DNA of 41,229 nt from positions 1 to 41,229 of the forward strand of contig JAPULZ010000154.1 of NCBI GenBank assembly GCA_027294455.1. The letters are read 5' to 3'. The position numbers were made by a program, and so were the translations under genes. The stretch is from Gemmatimonadota bacterium. GTDB taxonomy: Bacteria > Gemmatimonadota > Gemmatimonadetes > Gemmatimonadales > GWC2-71-9. How positions within the stretch are numbered: position 1 is the first letter of the stretch; each line of letters begins with the position of its first letter. Shown piece after piece: positions 15,223 through 24,857 of the stretch. Below the pieces are notes generated by a model. The model did no database searches. It saw only the letters and a list, made by a program, of their open reading frames with translations, and was not told the origin of the DNA.

Positions 15223-17703
15223 ATGAACGGCTACAACTTTACCGACCGAGTCCGCAAGGTCCTGCAAATGGCGCGGGAAGAAGCCGCCCGATTGCACCAC
15301 GAATATGTGGGGACGGAGCATATTCTGCTGGGGTTGATTCGTGAGGGTGAAGGCGTGGCGGCCGCCGTCCTCACCAATCTCAATGTCGACCTGGACGAGA
15401 TTCAGCAGAAGATCGAAGAGACGGTGAAGAAGGGGAAAGCTCCCGCCGCCTCGGGTCCCGATTTGCCCTACACGTCCAGCGCCAAGAAGGTGCTCGAACT
15501 GGCCATGAGTGAGGCCCGGGAGCTCAACCACTCGTATGTCGGTACCGAGCACTTGCTGCTCGGCCTGCTGCGCGAAGAGAAGGGCATCGCAGCCCAGGTG
15601 CTCACCGACGCCGGCGTGAACCTCGAGCAGGCCCGTGCCGAGACCCTGCGTCTGCTGGGGAGCGACCTCCCGTCCGGGCAAAAGGGCGGCTCCGGCCCGG
15701 CCCAGGCCGTGCCGCGCTCGGAGAAGAAGTCCAAGACGCCGGCCCTCGATCACTTCTGTCGCGACCTCACCGCCCTCGCCGCCGACGGCCAGCTCGACCC
15801 GACCATTGGCCGGGAGCGGGAGATCGAGCGAGTGATCGAAGTGCTGTCCCGCCGCAAGAAGAACAACCCGGTCCTCATCGGCGAGGCCGGCGTCGGCAAG
15901 ACGGCCATCGTGGAAGGCCTGGCGCAACTCATCTCATCCGGCAACGGGCCCGAGGCGCTGCGCAAGCATCGGGTGCTGGCCCTCGACATGGCGGCCGTGA
16001 TCGCCGGCACGAAATACCGCGGTCAATTCGAGGAGCGGTTGAAGGCCGTGATGAACGAGATTGTCCAGAACAAGAACATCATCCTGTTCATCGACGAGCT
16101 CCACACGCTGGTGGGCGCGGGTGCCGCAGAAGGAGCCATCGACGCGTCCAACATGCTCAAACCCGCGTTGGCCCGCGGCGAGTTGCAGTGCGTCGGCGCG
16201 TCGACCCTCAACGAATACCGCAAGTACATCGAGAAGGACGGTGCGCTGGAGCGCCGATTCCAGACGGTGGTCGTCGATCCGCCCACGGTGGAAGAAACCA
16301 TCGAGATTCTCAAGGGACTGCGGCAGCGGTATGAAGATCACCACCGCATCGTCATTCCCGATACGACCCTCGTCGGGGCCGCCAAGCTCTCGGAGCGCTA
16401 CATCACTGACCGGTTCCTGCCGGACAAGGCCATCGACGTCATCGACGAGGCCGGGGCGCGGGCGCGCCTCGCCGCCCAGGTGCCGCCTCCGGAAGTGGCC
16501 AGACTGAAGGAACAGCTCGAAGGCATCAATCGCGACAAAGAAGAGTCGGTGCGCGATCAGAATTTCGAGAAGGCCGCCTCCCTGCGCGACGAGGAGCGGG
16601 AACTACAGGCCGAGATCCGCAAGCGGCAGGAAGAGTGGGAAAAGGAGCGGCAGACCCATCGGCCCACCATCTCCGAAGAGGAGATCGCGTTCATCGTGTC
16701 GCGCTGGACCGGCATTCCCGTCACGCGGTTGCAAGAAGCCGAGACCAAGCGTCTGCTCCGCATGGAAGACGAGCTGCACAAGGTGGTCGTTGGGCAGGAT
16801 CAGGCCATCGAGGCCATCTCCCGGGCCATTCGGCGGTCGCGGGCGGGGCTCAAAGACCCCAAGCGGCCCATCGGGTGTTTCATCTTCAGCGGCCCCACCG
16901 GTGTGGGCAAGACCGAGCTGGCCCGGGCACTCGCCCGTTTCATGTTCGCCGACGACAAGGCGCTCATCCGCGTCGACATGTCGGAGTACATGGAGAAGTT
17001 CAGCGTCAGCCGCCTGATCGGCGCGCCGCCGGGGTACGTGGGGTACGAAGACTCGGGCACGCTCACCAAGGCCGTCCGCCGCAAGCCGTACTCCGTGGTG
17101 TTGCTGGACGAGATCGAGAAGGCGCACCCCGACGTGTTCAACATCCTGTTGCAGGTGCTGGATGAGGGCCACCTCACCGACAACTACGGCCGCGTGATCG
17201 ACTTCAAGAACACCGTCGTCATCATGACGTCGAACATCGGCGCCCGCGACATCACCGAGGGCAAGACGCTCGGGTTTGCCCAACCCGATACGAAGACCTC
17301 GTTCGAGCGCATGTCAGCCAAGGTGAAGGAAGAAATTAGCCGGGTATTCAATCCGGAATTCTTGAACCGCGTCGACGACACGATCGTCTTCCACCCGCTG
17401 TCCCGCGAGCACATCACGTCGATCGTCGACATCATGTTCAAGGACGTGCAGTCGCGCGTCTCCGACGAGGGGTTGGTGCTCGTCCGCACCGCCGCCGCCA
17501 CCGACTTCCTGGTCGACCACGGGTACGACGAGAAGTTCGGCGCGCGTCCCCTCAAACGAGCCATTCAACGCTACATCGAGGATCCGCTCTCGGAAAAAAT
17601 CTTGATGAGCGAATTCGATCCGGGTGATGAAATCCGGATCGACGTGAGTGAAGACGGCGAGAAACTCGTCTTCGAGGCGTTGGCGGGCACCAAGAAGGCC
17701 TAA
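15223..17703 (+). CDS. clpC: ClpC AAA+ unfoldase
   Basis: The unfoldase that feeds ClpP, in Firmicutes the receiver of McsB-marked proteins. The 826 residues hold two ClpN repeats (about 5-145; [13 protein letters not shown] and [13 protein letters not shown]), AAA-1 with Walker A GEAGVGKT at 220-227 and Walker [11 protein letters not shown], a UVR-containing middle domain near 435-470 ([15 protein letters not shown]) and AAA-2 with GPTGVGKT at 557-564 and [10 protein letters not shown]. The UVR middle domain identifies ClpC rather than ClpB or ClpA. I chose the ATG at 15223, since [14 protein letters not shown] matches the family start; a GTG 36 bases upstream is in frame. The 42-base gap to mcsB holds no terminator. 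Confidence 0.96.
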   Translation: MNGYNFTDRVRKVLQMAREEAARLHHEYVGTEHILLGLIREGEGVAAAVLTNLNVDLDEIQQKIEETVKKGKAPAASGPDLPYTSSAKKVLELAMSEARELNHSYVGTEHLLLGLLREEKGIAAQVLTDAGVNLEQARAETLRLLGSDLPSGQKGGSGPAQAVPRSEKKSKTPALDHFCRDLTALAADGQLDPTIGREREIERVIEVLSRRKKNNPVLIGEAGVGKTAIVEGLAQLISSGNGPEALRKHRVLALDMAAVIAGTKYRGQFEERLKAVMNEIVQNKNIILFIDELHTLVGAGAAEGAIDASNMLKPALARGELQCVGASTLNEYRKYIEKDGALERRFQTVVVDPPTVEETIEILKGLRQRYEDHHRIVIPDTTLVGAAKLSERYITDRFLPDKAIDVIDEAGARARLAAQVPPPEVARLKEQLEGINRDKEESVRDQNFEKAASLRDEERELQAEIRKRQEEWEKERQTHRPTISEEEIAFIVSRWTGIPVTRLQEAETKRLLRMEDELHKVVVGQDQAIEAISRAIRRSRAGLKDPKRPIGCFIFSGPTGVGKTELARALARFMFADDKALIRVDMSEYMEKFSVSRLIGAPPGYVGYEDSGTLTKAVRRKPYSVVLLDEIEKAHPDVFNILLQVLDEGHLTDNYGRVIDFKNTVVIMTSNIGARDITEGKTLGFAQPDTKTSFERMSAKVKEEISRVFNPEFLNRVDDTIVFHPLSREHITSIVDIMFKDVQSRVSDEGLVLVRTAAATDFLVDHGYDEKFGARPLKRAIQRYIEDPLSEKILMSEFDPGDEIRIDVSEDGEKLVFEALAGTKKA

Positions 17704-17711
17704 CGGGGGAA

Positions 17712-20096
17712 ATGATCAAACTGCTGCGAGCCGCGATCGCCGTCGCTGCGTTGGTGGGAGTGACGGTCGAGGACGCGAGCGCCCGGCAGATTGCCGACGA
17801 GACCACGGTCTTCGACAGCATCGCCGTGCGCGGCGCGACGCAGAGCGGTCGCGACCTCGTGATCGGCCGCGTGAACATCGCCCTGGGCCAACCCATCGGG
17901 TTCCTCGATATCCAGCGTGCCATCGAGGCCCTGTTCGCCACGGGGAGGTTCGAGGACGTGCGGGTGTTGCAGGGCGTGGTGGGCGACAAGCAGGTCCTCG
18001 TCTTCGCGGTCGTGGAACGGCCCATCTTGCGGCGGTGGGAGGTCACCGGCGTCTCGCGGTTGCCGGAACGCACCGTGCGCGGGAAGGTGCGGATGGCCTC
18101 GGGGCGGCCCTACAACCCCGCCGACGCCCAGGCCGCCGTCGCGGCCATCGACTCCCTCTACAAGCGCGAAGGGTATTACCAGACCCGGGTCGTGCCGCGG
18201 ACCGAGATGCAGCAAGACGGCTCCGTCGTCGTCGTGCTCGATCTCACCGAGGGCAGCCGCGTCGCCATCAGCCGCGTGATCATCGAGGGGAACGAGGCAT
18301 TCGAAGCCGGCGAGATCGTGGGTGCGATGGGGACGTCCCCCGAGGGATTCTTCTGGTTCAAGAAGGGGGAGTACGACGAGGCGGTGCTCAACACCGACAT
18401 TCGCGATCGCCTCCCCGCGTTCTACGCCCGGCACGGTTACATCGACTTCCAGGTGCTCCGGGATACCTTGGTCGTCAACGAGGAAACGGGCAAGGGGACG
18501 CTCATCCTCGCCGTCGACGAAGGCCCCAGGTACCGGGTGGGGACGTTCGAGATCGTGGGCAATCGGGAGTTCACCCAGGAGCAACTGGAGGCCTTCTATC
18601 CCTTTGGCGAGCGCAACGAGGACGGCGATTTCGTCGTGACCGAGGAAACGTACAACGAACAGGATTGGGCGGTCGCCACGGATGACATGCGCAACCTGTA
18701 CTACAACAACGGGTATATCTACGCGACCATCCGCGACGCCATGACCCGCCGCACGGGACCGGGCGGCGAGCGGCTCGTCGACTTGCGGTGGCAGATCGAC
18801 GAGCAGTCGCCGGCCATCGTCAACCGCATCCACATCGTCGGCAACACGATCACGCACGAAGACGTGATTCGCCGCGCGATCCTCATGGTGCCCGGCGACG
18901 TGTTCCGGCGCGATGCCTTGGTCCAGTCGTATCAGCGCGTCTCCAACATCGGCTTCTTCGAGCAGCCCATGGCGGTCCCCACCACGCGCCCCGTGAACCA
19001 GCAAGGCGACGTGGACGTGATCTTCACCGTCGAAGAGCGGCGCACGGGGAACGTGAACTTCGGCGCGTCGCTGGGGCAGGGCACGGGGGTGGGCGGGTTC
19101 ATCGGGTTGGAGGAGCCGAACCTGTTCGGCAAGGGCAAGCAGATCAACTTTCAGCTCCAGTTCGGCGCCAACCTGAGCGACTTCAACGTGACGTACTCCG
19201 ATCCCGCCATCAGGGGGGGTCTCATATCCGGCTCGCTTCGCCTGCACAACACCCGGCAGCGTTTCACCGTCGCCGACCTGGGCCGCATCACCAGCCGGGG
19301 TGCGACGGTGCAAGTTGGGCTCCCGCTCTTCGGGTCGCGGTTCACCCGGGTGCTGACATCGTATACCATCGAGCAGAGTGACTTCGATTCGCGGACCCTG
19401 GCGCCGCGGTTCGCGTGTTCGAATTGCCTGCTGTCGTCAGTCGCCGTCTCCCTCGTCCGGGATACCCGGATCGGCTTGCCGTTCGCCACCGGCGGGACCT
19501 TGCACCAGTTCAGCATCGCCCAGACCGGCGGCTTGCTGGGCGGCGAGGGCAACTTCCGACGGGCCACGTTCGAGGGCCGCTGGTACGCGCCCCTGACGCG
19601 GCAGAGCTTCGAGAGCATCGCGGGCGGTCCGCAGTTCGTGCTGGGGTTCACGGCCAAGACGGGCTTCGTCTGGGGCGACGCGGGCCCGCACTTCCGCCAG
19701 TTGTTTGCCATGGGCGGAACCCAGTTCGGCATTCCGCTGCGGGGCTATGACGAATTTGCCATCACGCCGCAGGGCTTCGATCCCACGGCGAGCGGCTCCC
19801 GGGCCAGCGGTGTGAACGCTTTCGGGGCCGCATACGCGGCGTTCACGGCCGAGATCGGCCTGCGCCTGAGCCAAGCGCTGTACCTCAACACGTTCATGGA
19901 TGCCGGCAACGTGTGGGAGGCGCCACGAGACTTCAATCCCACGCGCCTGTTCCGCGGTGCGGGTGTGGGTCTCAGCGTGTTGTCGCCGCTGGGGCCGATC
20001 GGCCTCGACTATGCATACGGGTTCGACCGGACGGACCTGTTGGGCAATCCCAATCCGGGCTGGAAATTCCACTTCAAACTCGGAAACTTCTTCTAA
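17712..20096 (+). CDS. bamA: Outer-membrane protein assembly factor BamA
   Basis: Central subunit of the machinery that folds beta-barrels into the outer membrane. After a signal peptide (cleavage near ASARQ) come five POTRA-like repeats (about 34-445) and a C-terminal 16-strand barrel domain of about 345 residues. Landmarks are FTVEERRTGNVNFGASLGQ leading into the barrel, the conserved RGY motif (IPLRGYDEF) and the terminal aromatic residue (KLGNFF). GGGGGA just before the ATG is the ribosome site. It is followed by skp and the lipid A genes, the common diderm order bamA-skp-lpxD-fabZ-lpxA-lpxB. Confidence 0.96.
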   Translation: MIKLLRAAIAVAALVGVTVEDASARQIADETTVFDSIAVRGATQSGRDLVIGRVNIALGQPIGFLDIQRAIEALFATGRFEDVRVLQGVVGDKQVLVFAVVERPILRRWEVTGVSRLPERTVRGKVRMASGRPYNPADAQAAVAAIDSLYKREGYYQTRVVPRTEMQQDGSVVVVLDLTEGSRVAISRVIIEGNEAFEAGEIVGAMGTSPEGFFWFKKGEYDEAVLNTDIRDRLPAFYARHGYIDFQVLRDTLVVNEETGKGTLILAVDEGPRYRVGTFEIVGNREFTQEQLEAFYPFGERNEDGDFVVTEETYNEQDWAVATDDMRNLYYNNGYIYATIRDAMTRRTGPGGERLVDLRWQIDEQSPAIVNRIHIVGNTITHEDVIRRAILMVPGDVFRRDALVQSYQRVSNIGFFEQPMAVPTTRPVNQQGDVDVIFTVEERRTGNVNFGASLGQGTGVGGFIGLEEPNLFGKGKQINFQLQFGANLSDFNVTYSDPAIRGGLISGSLRLHNTRQRFTVADLGRITSRGATVQVGLPLFGSRFTRVLTSYTIEQSDFDSRTLAPRFACSNCLLSSVAVSLVRDTRIGLPFATGGTLHQFSIAQTGGLLGGEGNFRRATFEGRWYAPLTRQSFESIAGGPQFVLGFTAKTGFVWGDAGPHFRQLFAMGGTQFGIPLRGYDEFAITPQGFDPTASGSRASGVNAFGAAYAAFTAEIGLRLSQALYLNTFMDAGNVWEAPRDFNPTRLFRGAGVGLSVLSPLGPIGLDYAYGFDRTDLLGNPNPGWKFHFKLGNFF

Positions 20097-20132
20097 TAAC
20101 TGCGTTTCATTCGAGAGCAAGGCGATAGAATA

Positions 20133-20669
20133 ATGGATCGAATCATGGCCCGATGGGCACCAACGGCGCTCGCACTGATCCTCGTGGTCGGGGTGGCCGC
20201 CACGACGCAACAGGCGCCCCTCGGGGTCGGCCTGGTGAACCTGCCGGTGGTCATGCAGCAGACCCCCGGCTACGAAGAGGCGCTGGAGACCTTCCGGTCG
20301 GAGTTCGAGCCGTTCGAGGCCGAGTTGCAGCAGATGGCCGACCAGCGCGACACGCTCCTCGCCGATTACCAGCGGACGGAAGTCATCCTGAGCCCCACGG
20401 GGCGGCAGGAAAAACAGCAGGAGATCACGCAGCTCTCCGAGCGCTTGCAGCAGCGCGTGGAAGAACTCCAGGCGCGGCAGGCCGAGCGCGAACGCGAGCT
20501 GGTGGCACCCCTGGAGGCCCGGGTGCAGGCGATCATCGAGGGCGTGCGGGCGGAGCGGAACATCGGGATCATCTTCGACGTCGCCGCCATGGCGCAAGCC
20601 ATCGCCGCGGTGGACCAGACGCTGGACATCACCCCCCTCGTGGTGCAGAGGTTGCAGCAGTCGCAGTAG
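20133..20669 (+). CDS. skp: Skp/OmpH-family periplasmic chaperone
   Basis: Skp holds unfolded outer-membrane proteins on their way to BamA. The 178-residue protein has an N-terminal hydrophobic signal segment (about 8-25), the family opening VGLVNLPVVMQQTPGYEEAL, a long charged coiled coil (about 55-130; rich in Q, E and R) and a C-terminal hydrophobic return strand (IIFDVAAMAQA, then VDQTLDITPLVV). Its place directly after bamA and before lpxD supports the call. A second ATG 12 bases downstream is possible. Confidence 0.92.
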   Translation: MDRIMARWAPTALALILVVGVAATTQQAPLGVGLVNLPVVMQQTPGYEEALETFRSEFEPFEAELQQMADQRDTLLADYQRTEVILSPTGRQEKQQEITQLSERLQQRVEELQARQAERERELVAPLEARVQAIIEGVRAERNIGIIFDVAAMAQAIAAVDQTLDITPLVVQRLQQSQ

Positions 20670-20676
20670 CCCGCCA

Positions 20677-21714
20677 GTGCACACCACGGGTCGACTGACC
20701 GTAGGGGAGATCGCCGATCTCGTCGGCGGCGAGTTGGTCGGAGACGACCAGACCACGATCGCCGGCGTGGCCCCGCTCGATGGGGCCGGCCCCGGCGATT
20801 TATCGTTTCTCGTGACCGCCAGATACCTGGAGGCCTTCCGCGACTCCGCCGCCGGCGCGGTGTTGCTGCCGCCACGATTCCGCGACGAGGCCGCCGGGCC
20901 GGGCACGCGCATCGTGGTGGACTCACCCTACCTGGCCCTGGCCCGAGTGCTTCCCCGGTTGGACACGACCCCGGCGGTGCCCTGGGGCATCCACCCCACC
21001 GCGTCCGTCGGTCCCCGCTCGCGCTGGAGCGGCCGCATCGCCGTGGGTGCCTGGGCGGCCATCGGGCGGGATGTGGTGCTGGGGGCCGATTGCATCATCG
21101 GTCCGCACGTCACCATCGGAGACGGCGTGCGCCTGGGAGAGCGCTGTCGCCTGGATGCCCACGCGAGTGTGGAAGGCGGGGCGCGTTTGGGGCACCGCGT
21201 GGTGCTGTGCGCCGGCGCCCGGGTGGGCACGCCCGGGTTCGGCTACGCCGAAGGCGAGTCGGGCCACGAGGGAATCCGCCACGTGGGCGGGTGCCTCGTG
21301 GGTGACGATGTGGAGATCGGTGCCAACACCACCGTCGACCGGGGCGGCATTGCCGATACGGTGATCGGGTCCGGAACGAAGATCGACAACCTGGTGCAGG
21401 TCGCCCACAACGTGCAGGTGGGTAAGCGCTGTCTCATCATGGCCCAGGTGGGTCTCGCGGGAAGCACCGTGGTGGAAGACGACGTGATGCTCGCGGGCCA
21501 GGCCGGTCTGGCCGGGCATCTCACGGTGGGCCGGGGCGCCCGTGTAGCTGCCCAGAGTGGGGTCATTGGCGATGTTCCCCCGAGCGCCGTGGTATCCGGC
21601 TACCCCGCCCGGAGCCACCGCGAGGTGCTGCGCCAGGTGGCGGTGCTGAAGCGCCTCACGCCTTTGGTCAAACGATTGGAGCAACTCGCCGCGCGCGATG
21701 CCGGCACCACGTAG
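20677..21714 (+). CDS. lpxD: UDP-3-O-(3-hydroxyacyl)glucosamine N-acyltransferase
   Basis: Third step of lipid A synthesis, adding the N-linked acyl chain. The 345 residues include an N-terminal uridine-binding domain (LTVGEIADLVGGEL, GVAPLDGAGPGDLSFL), a left-handed beta helix of hexapeptide repeats (about 105-300) and a C-terminal helix. The catalytic histidine is in NLVQVAHNVQVG. The start is a GTG eight bases after skp; no good ribosome site is visible, so it may depend on coupling. The gene overlaps lpxC by 17 bases. Confidence 0.95.
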   Translation: MHTTGRLTVGEIADLVGGELVGDDQTTIAGVAPLDGAGPGDLSFLVTARYLEAFRDSAAGAVLLPPRFRDEAAGPGTRIVVDSPYLALARVLPRLDTTPAVPWGIHPTASVGPRSRWSGRIAVGAWAAIGRDVVLGADCIIGPHVTIGDGVRLGERCRLDAHASVEGGARLGHRVVLCAGARVGTPGFGYAEGESGHEGIRHVGGCLVGDDVEIGANTTVDRGGIADTVIGSGTKIDNLVQVAHNVQVGKRCLIMAQVGLAGSTVVEDDVMLAGQAGLAGHLTVGRGARVAAQSGVIGDVPPSAVVSGYPARSHREVLRQVAVLKRLTPLVKRLEQLAARDAGTT

Positions 21715-22540
21715 GGCGTCCATCGCGCGGCCCGTCTCGCTACGGGGCGTGGGGCTCCATACCGGGGCGCCGGTGACGCTCACGTTTCGTCCCACCGAGT
21801 CGGGCCAGGGCGTGTTCTTCCGCCGCAGCGACATCGCCTCGGCCCCCCGGATTCCCGCCACCGTGGAGGCCGTCCGCGTCAGCGACCGCCGCACCGTTCT
21901 CTGCGCCGACGGAGTCACCGTCGACACGGTGGAGCACGTGCTGGCCGCGGTGGCGGGGCACGAAATCGACGATCTCTGCATCGAGCTGGGCGGACCCGAG
22001 CCACCGATTCTGGATGGCAGCGCCGGCCCCTTCTTCGAGAGCCTGGCCGAGGCAGGGCGCGTGGAGGGTGCTGGCGCGGCCTCACAGTTTACCTTGACCG
22101 GTCCCATCGAGGTCCGCGAGGGCGAGGCCGAGTACCACGCCGGGCCGGGAGAGCGCTCCATCACCGTGCAGGTGCACTGGGACCATCCGGTCATCGGGAC
22201 GCAGCGGGGAGCCTACGCGGTGTCGCCCCGCGCGTTCGGCGAACACCTGGCGTTCGCCCGCACGTTTGGGTTCCTTCGAGAGCTCGACGAGCTGCGCCGC
22301 CGGGGGCTCATCCGGGGCGCCAGCCCGGGCTGCGCCGTCGTGCTGTCGGACACCGCCGTCGTGGGGGGCGCGTTGCGGTGGAAGGACGAGTTCGTGCGGC
22401 ACAAGGCGCTCGACCTGGTGGGCGACCTGGCGTTGTTGGGTGGACGGGTGGACGGATCGATCGAGGCGTCGAGGCCGAGCCACCGCGGCAACATTGCGCT
22501 GGCGCGCGCCATAAAACAACACTGCTCGAGCGAAAGGTGA
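21698..22540 (+). CDS. lpxC: UDP-3-O-acyl-N-acetylglucosamine deacetylase
   Basis: Zinc deacetylase for the committed step of lipid A synthesis. The 280 residues carry the zinc ligands H80 (TVEHVLAA, with catalytic E79), H235 and D239 (RHKALDLVGDLALLG), plus the later histidine H262 in PSHRGNIALARAI. SLRGVGLHTG is the family opening. In Bacteroidetes and some relatives LpxC is fused to FabZ; here the two are adjacent but separate, with six bases between them. It starts 17 bases inside lpxD. Confidence 0.95.
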   Translation: MPAPRRASIARPVSLRGVGLHTGAPVTLTFRPTESGQGVFFRRSDIASAPRIPATVEAVRVSDRRTVLCADGVTVDTVEHVLAAVAGHEIDDLCIELGGPEPPILDGSAGPFFESLAEAGRVEGAGAASQFTLTGPIEVREGEAEYHAGPGERSITVQVHWDHPVIGTQRGAYAVSPRAFGEHLAFARTFGFLRELDELRRRGLIRGASPGCAVVLSDTAVVGGALRWKDEFVRHKALDLVGDLALLGGRVDGSIEASRPSHRGNIALARAIKQHCSSER

Positions 22541-22546
22541 CGCCGT

Positions 22547-22981
22547 ATGGAAATGGATATCACGAAGATCCTGGAGGTGTTGCCGCACCGCTATCCCATG
22601 CTGCTGGTGGATCGGATCATCGAGACGGAGCCCGGCAAGCGCATCGTGGCGCTCAAGAACGTCACGATCAACGAGCCGTTCTTTCAGGGGCACTTTCCCG
22701 GCCACCCCATCATGCCCGGCGTGCTCATCGTCGAAGCCATGGCCCAGGCCGGCGGCGTGTTGATGATGGACTCGGTGAAAGACGCCGAGAACAAAGTGGT
22801 CTACTTCATGACCATCGATAAGGTGAAGTTCCGCAAACCCGTCGTGCCCGGCGATCAGCTGCGCCTCGAGCTGGAGATCCTCGACCTGCGGGCCACGCGG
22901 TGCAGGATGCGCGGCGAGGCGTTCGTCGAGGACAAGAAAGTGGCCGAGGCCGAGATGATGGCCCAGATCATTGACCGATGA
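22547..22981 (+). CDS. fabZ: 3-hydroxyacyl-[ACP] dehydratase FabZ
   Basis: Dehydrates 3-hydroxyacyl-ACP in fatty-acid elongation, competing with lipid A synthesis for the same acyl pool. The 144-residue hot-dog protein has [13 protein letters not shown] and the catalytic H49 and E63 in [25 protein letters not shown] lies just upstream of the ATG. Its TGA overlaps the lpxA start (ATGA). Confidence 0.96.
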   Translation: MEMDITKILEVLPHRYPMLLVDRIIETEPGKRIVALKNVTINEPFFQGHFPGHPIMPGVLIVEAMAQAGGVLMMDSVKDAENKVVYFMTIDKVKFRKPVVPGDQLRLELEILDLRATRCRMRGEAFVEDKKVAEAEMMAQIIDR

Positions 22982-23754
22982 CCGCCGGCGTGCACCCGAG
23001 CGCGGTCGTCGACCCCGCGGCGGACCTGGATATCGACGTGGTGGTGGAGCCGTTCGCCATCGTCGGTCCCCGGGTGCAGGTCGGGGCGGGCACGACCATC
23101 GGGGCGCGCGCCACGGTGTACGGGCCCACGCGGCTGGGCACGGGGTGCTCGATCGGCGTGGGTGCGGTGCTGGGCACCGATCCTCAGGATCTCAAATACC
23201 GCGGCGAGGCGAGCGAGCTCGTGATCGGCGACGAGACCCAGATTCGCGAGTTCGTGACGGTCAATCGCGGCACGGCGGAGTCGGGCAGCACCATCATCGG
23301 CTCGCACTGCTTTCTCATGAGCTACGTACACGTCGCCCACGATTGCCGCATCGGCGACCACGTGATTGTGGCCAATATGGTGCAGCTCGCCGGCCATGTG
23401 GCCATCGGCGACCACGCACAGATCGGCGGGTCCACCCCGGTGCACCAGTTCGTCCGGATCGGCGAGCACTCGTTCGTCGGCGGCGGATCACGCGTGCCGC
23501 AGGACGTCCCGCCGTTCGCCCGGACGGCAGGGAATCCCATGCGTATGTATGGGATCAACGCCGTCGGCCTGCGGCGGGCCGGATTCGGCGCCGAGTTGCG
23601 CGCGGCGATCGGGCGCGCGTTTCGTCTCCTCTTCAATTCCACGCTGTCACGGGCTGAGGCCATCGAGCGCGTACGCGTGGAAAGCGGGCACCTGCCCGAG
23701 GTGGCCCGCCTCCTCGACTTCATGGTCGCGTCCGAACGCGGAGTCATGGTGTGA
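22978..23754 (+). CDS. lpxA: Acyl-ACP:UDP-N-acetylglucosamine O-acyltransferase
   Basis: First enzyme of lipid A synthesis. The 258 residues form hexapeptide repeats (VGAGTTIGARATVYG onward) and a C-terminal helical domain from about residue 190 (GINAVGLRRAGF). The catalytic histidine is in LAGHVAIGD, and GGSTPVHQFVRIG and PQDVPPFARTAGNP are family blocks. The TGA overlaps the GTG start of lpxB, so the two are probably translated together. Acyl-chain length preference cannot be read safely by eye. Confidence 0.95.
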   Translation: MTAGVHPSAVVDPAADLDIDVVVEPFAIVGPRVQVGAGTTIGARATVYGPTRLGTGCSIGVGAVLGTDPQDLKYRGEASELVIGDETQIREFVTVNRGTAESGSTIIGSHCFLMSYVHVAHDCRIGDHVIVANMVQLAGHVAIGDHAQIGGSTPVHQFVRIGEHSFVGGGSRVPQDVPPFARTAGNPMRMYGINAVGLRRAGFGAELRAAIGRAFRLLFNSTLSRAEAIERVRVESGHLPEVARLLDFMVASERGVMV

Positions 23755-24857
23755 CCCGTATCGTGGTATCGGCCGGCGAACCCTCCGGTGACGGCCACAC
23801 CGCGGCCGTCGTCCGCGAGCTGGAGCGGCGGTGGCCCGGCTGCGAGTGGTCGGGTATGGGTGGGGCGGAGATGGCGGCGGCCGGCGTTACGCGGGCCACG
23901 CGCATGGAAGACCTCTCGACCATCGGGTTCACGAGCGTCCTCGCCAAGGTTCCCTCACACGTGCGACTGCTGCGGGCGATGCAGCGCTCCATGGACGACG
24001 GCGCGGTCGACCTGGCGTTCCTCACCGACTATCCGGGATTCAATCTGCGCGTGGCCCGGATGGCGGCGAGGCGGCGCGTTCCGGTGCTCTACTATATCGC
24101 GCCCCAACTGTGGGCGTGGCGCGAAGCGCGCATTTCCCTGTTGCGTGAGGCGGTGACGCGCCTCGCGGTGATCTTGCCGTTCGAGGAAGCGTTCTTCACC
24201 GCCCGCGGCGTGCCCACGACCTACGTCGGCCATCCGCTCCTCGATGGGGTCACGCCTTCCAAGGACGAAGCACGAAGGGTGCTCGGGATACCCGACGGGC
24301 GGCCCGTGCTGGGTCTCTTTCCCGGAAGCCGGCGCATCGAGGTTCGGCGCATGTGGCCGGCGTTGCGGGAGGCGGCGCTTCTCGTGCGTCGCGCGGTGCC
24401 CGAGGTGGAGGTGCTGGTTGCCGGCATGTCCGGCCTGGCGTATCCGCAGGCGCAAGAGTTTCGCATCTGCCGGGGCGACTCGGCAGCGGTGATGGCGGCC
24501 AGCGACGCGGCGCTCTGCAAGTCCGGGACGATCACGCTAGCAGCGGCGTTGGCCGGCACGCCGCTGCTCATCTGTTATCGCACCGACGCATTGTCCTTTT
24601 TCCTGGCCCGTCGTATGGTGCGGTGTGCGCACATCGGGTTGGTGAATCTCGTGGCGGAGCGAGCCATGGTGCCGGAATACATCCAGTCTGCCATGACGGG
24701 CACTGCGCTGGCCGAGGGTGTGCTGCCGCTGCTCGACGCCGGCGGCCGGGCCGCCAGGGAGCAGCGCTCGGGGCTCGCCGACGTGAGCGCACGCCTGGGC
24801 GAGCCCGGTGCGGCGCGGCGCGTGGCCGACCTAGCTGCCGAATTGGTGACGTGCTGA
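23751..24857 (+). CDS. lpxB: Lipid-A-disaccharide synthase
   Basis: Joins UDP-diacylglucosamine and lipid X (GT19). Family blocks in the 368 residues are SAGEPSGDGHTA (usually GEASGD), FLTDYPGFNLRVA, PQLWAWREAR, YVGHPLLDG, LFPGSRRIEV and CKSGTITLAAALAGTPLLICYR. In the last block the Glu that usually follows the TL pair is Ala, which is worth checking. The gene starts with a GTG overlapping the lpxA stop and ends 7 bases into the acyltransferase gene. Context leaves little doubt about the function. Confidence 0.92.
   Translation: MTRIVVSAGEPSGDGHTAAVVRELERRWPGCEWSGMGGAEMAAAGVTRATRMEDLSTIGFTSVLAKVPSHVRLLRAMQRSMDDGAVDLAFLTDYPGFNLRVARMAARRRVPVLYYIAPQLWAWREARISLLREAVTRLAVILPFEEAFFTARGVPTTYVGHPLLDGVTPSKDEARRVLGIPDGRPVLGLFPGSRRIEVRRMWPALREAALLVRRAVPEVEVLVAGMSGLAYPQAQEFRICRGDSAAVMAASDAALCKSGTITLAAALAGTPLLICYRTDALSFFLARRMVRCAHIGLVNLVAERAMVPEYIQSAMTGTALAEGVLPLLDAGGRAAREQRSGLADVSARLGEPGAARRVADLAAELVTC

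Noticed and set aside
14302..15927. A 541-codon open frame on the minus strand across mcsB and clpC
   Set aside because: Antisense shadow of two well-supported genes; no recognisable motif and no ribosome site.
20126..20131. TAGAAT before skp as a strong promoter
   Set aside because: It would place the start inside the coding sequence, there is no -35 box, and an AAGG ribosome site fits read-through from bamA.
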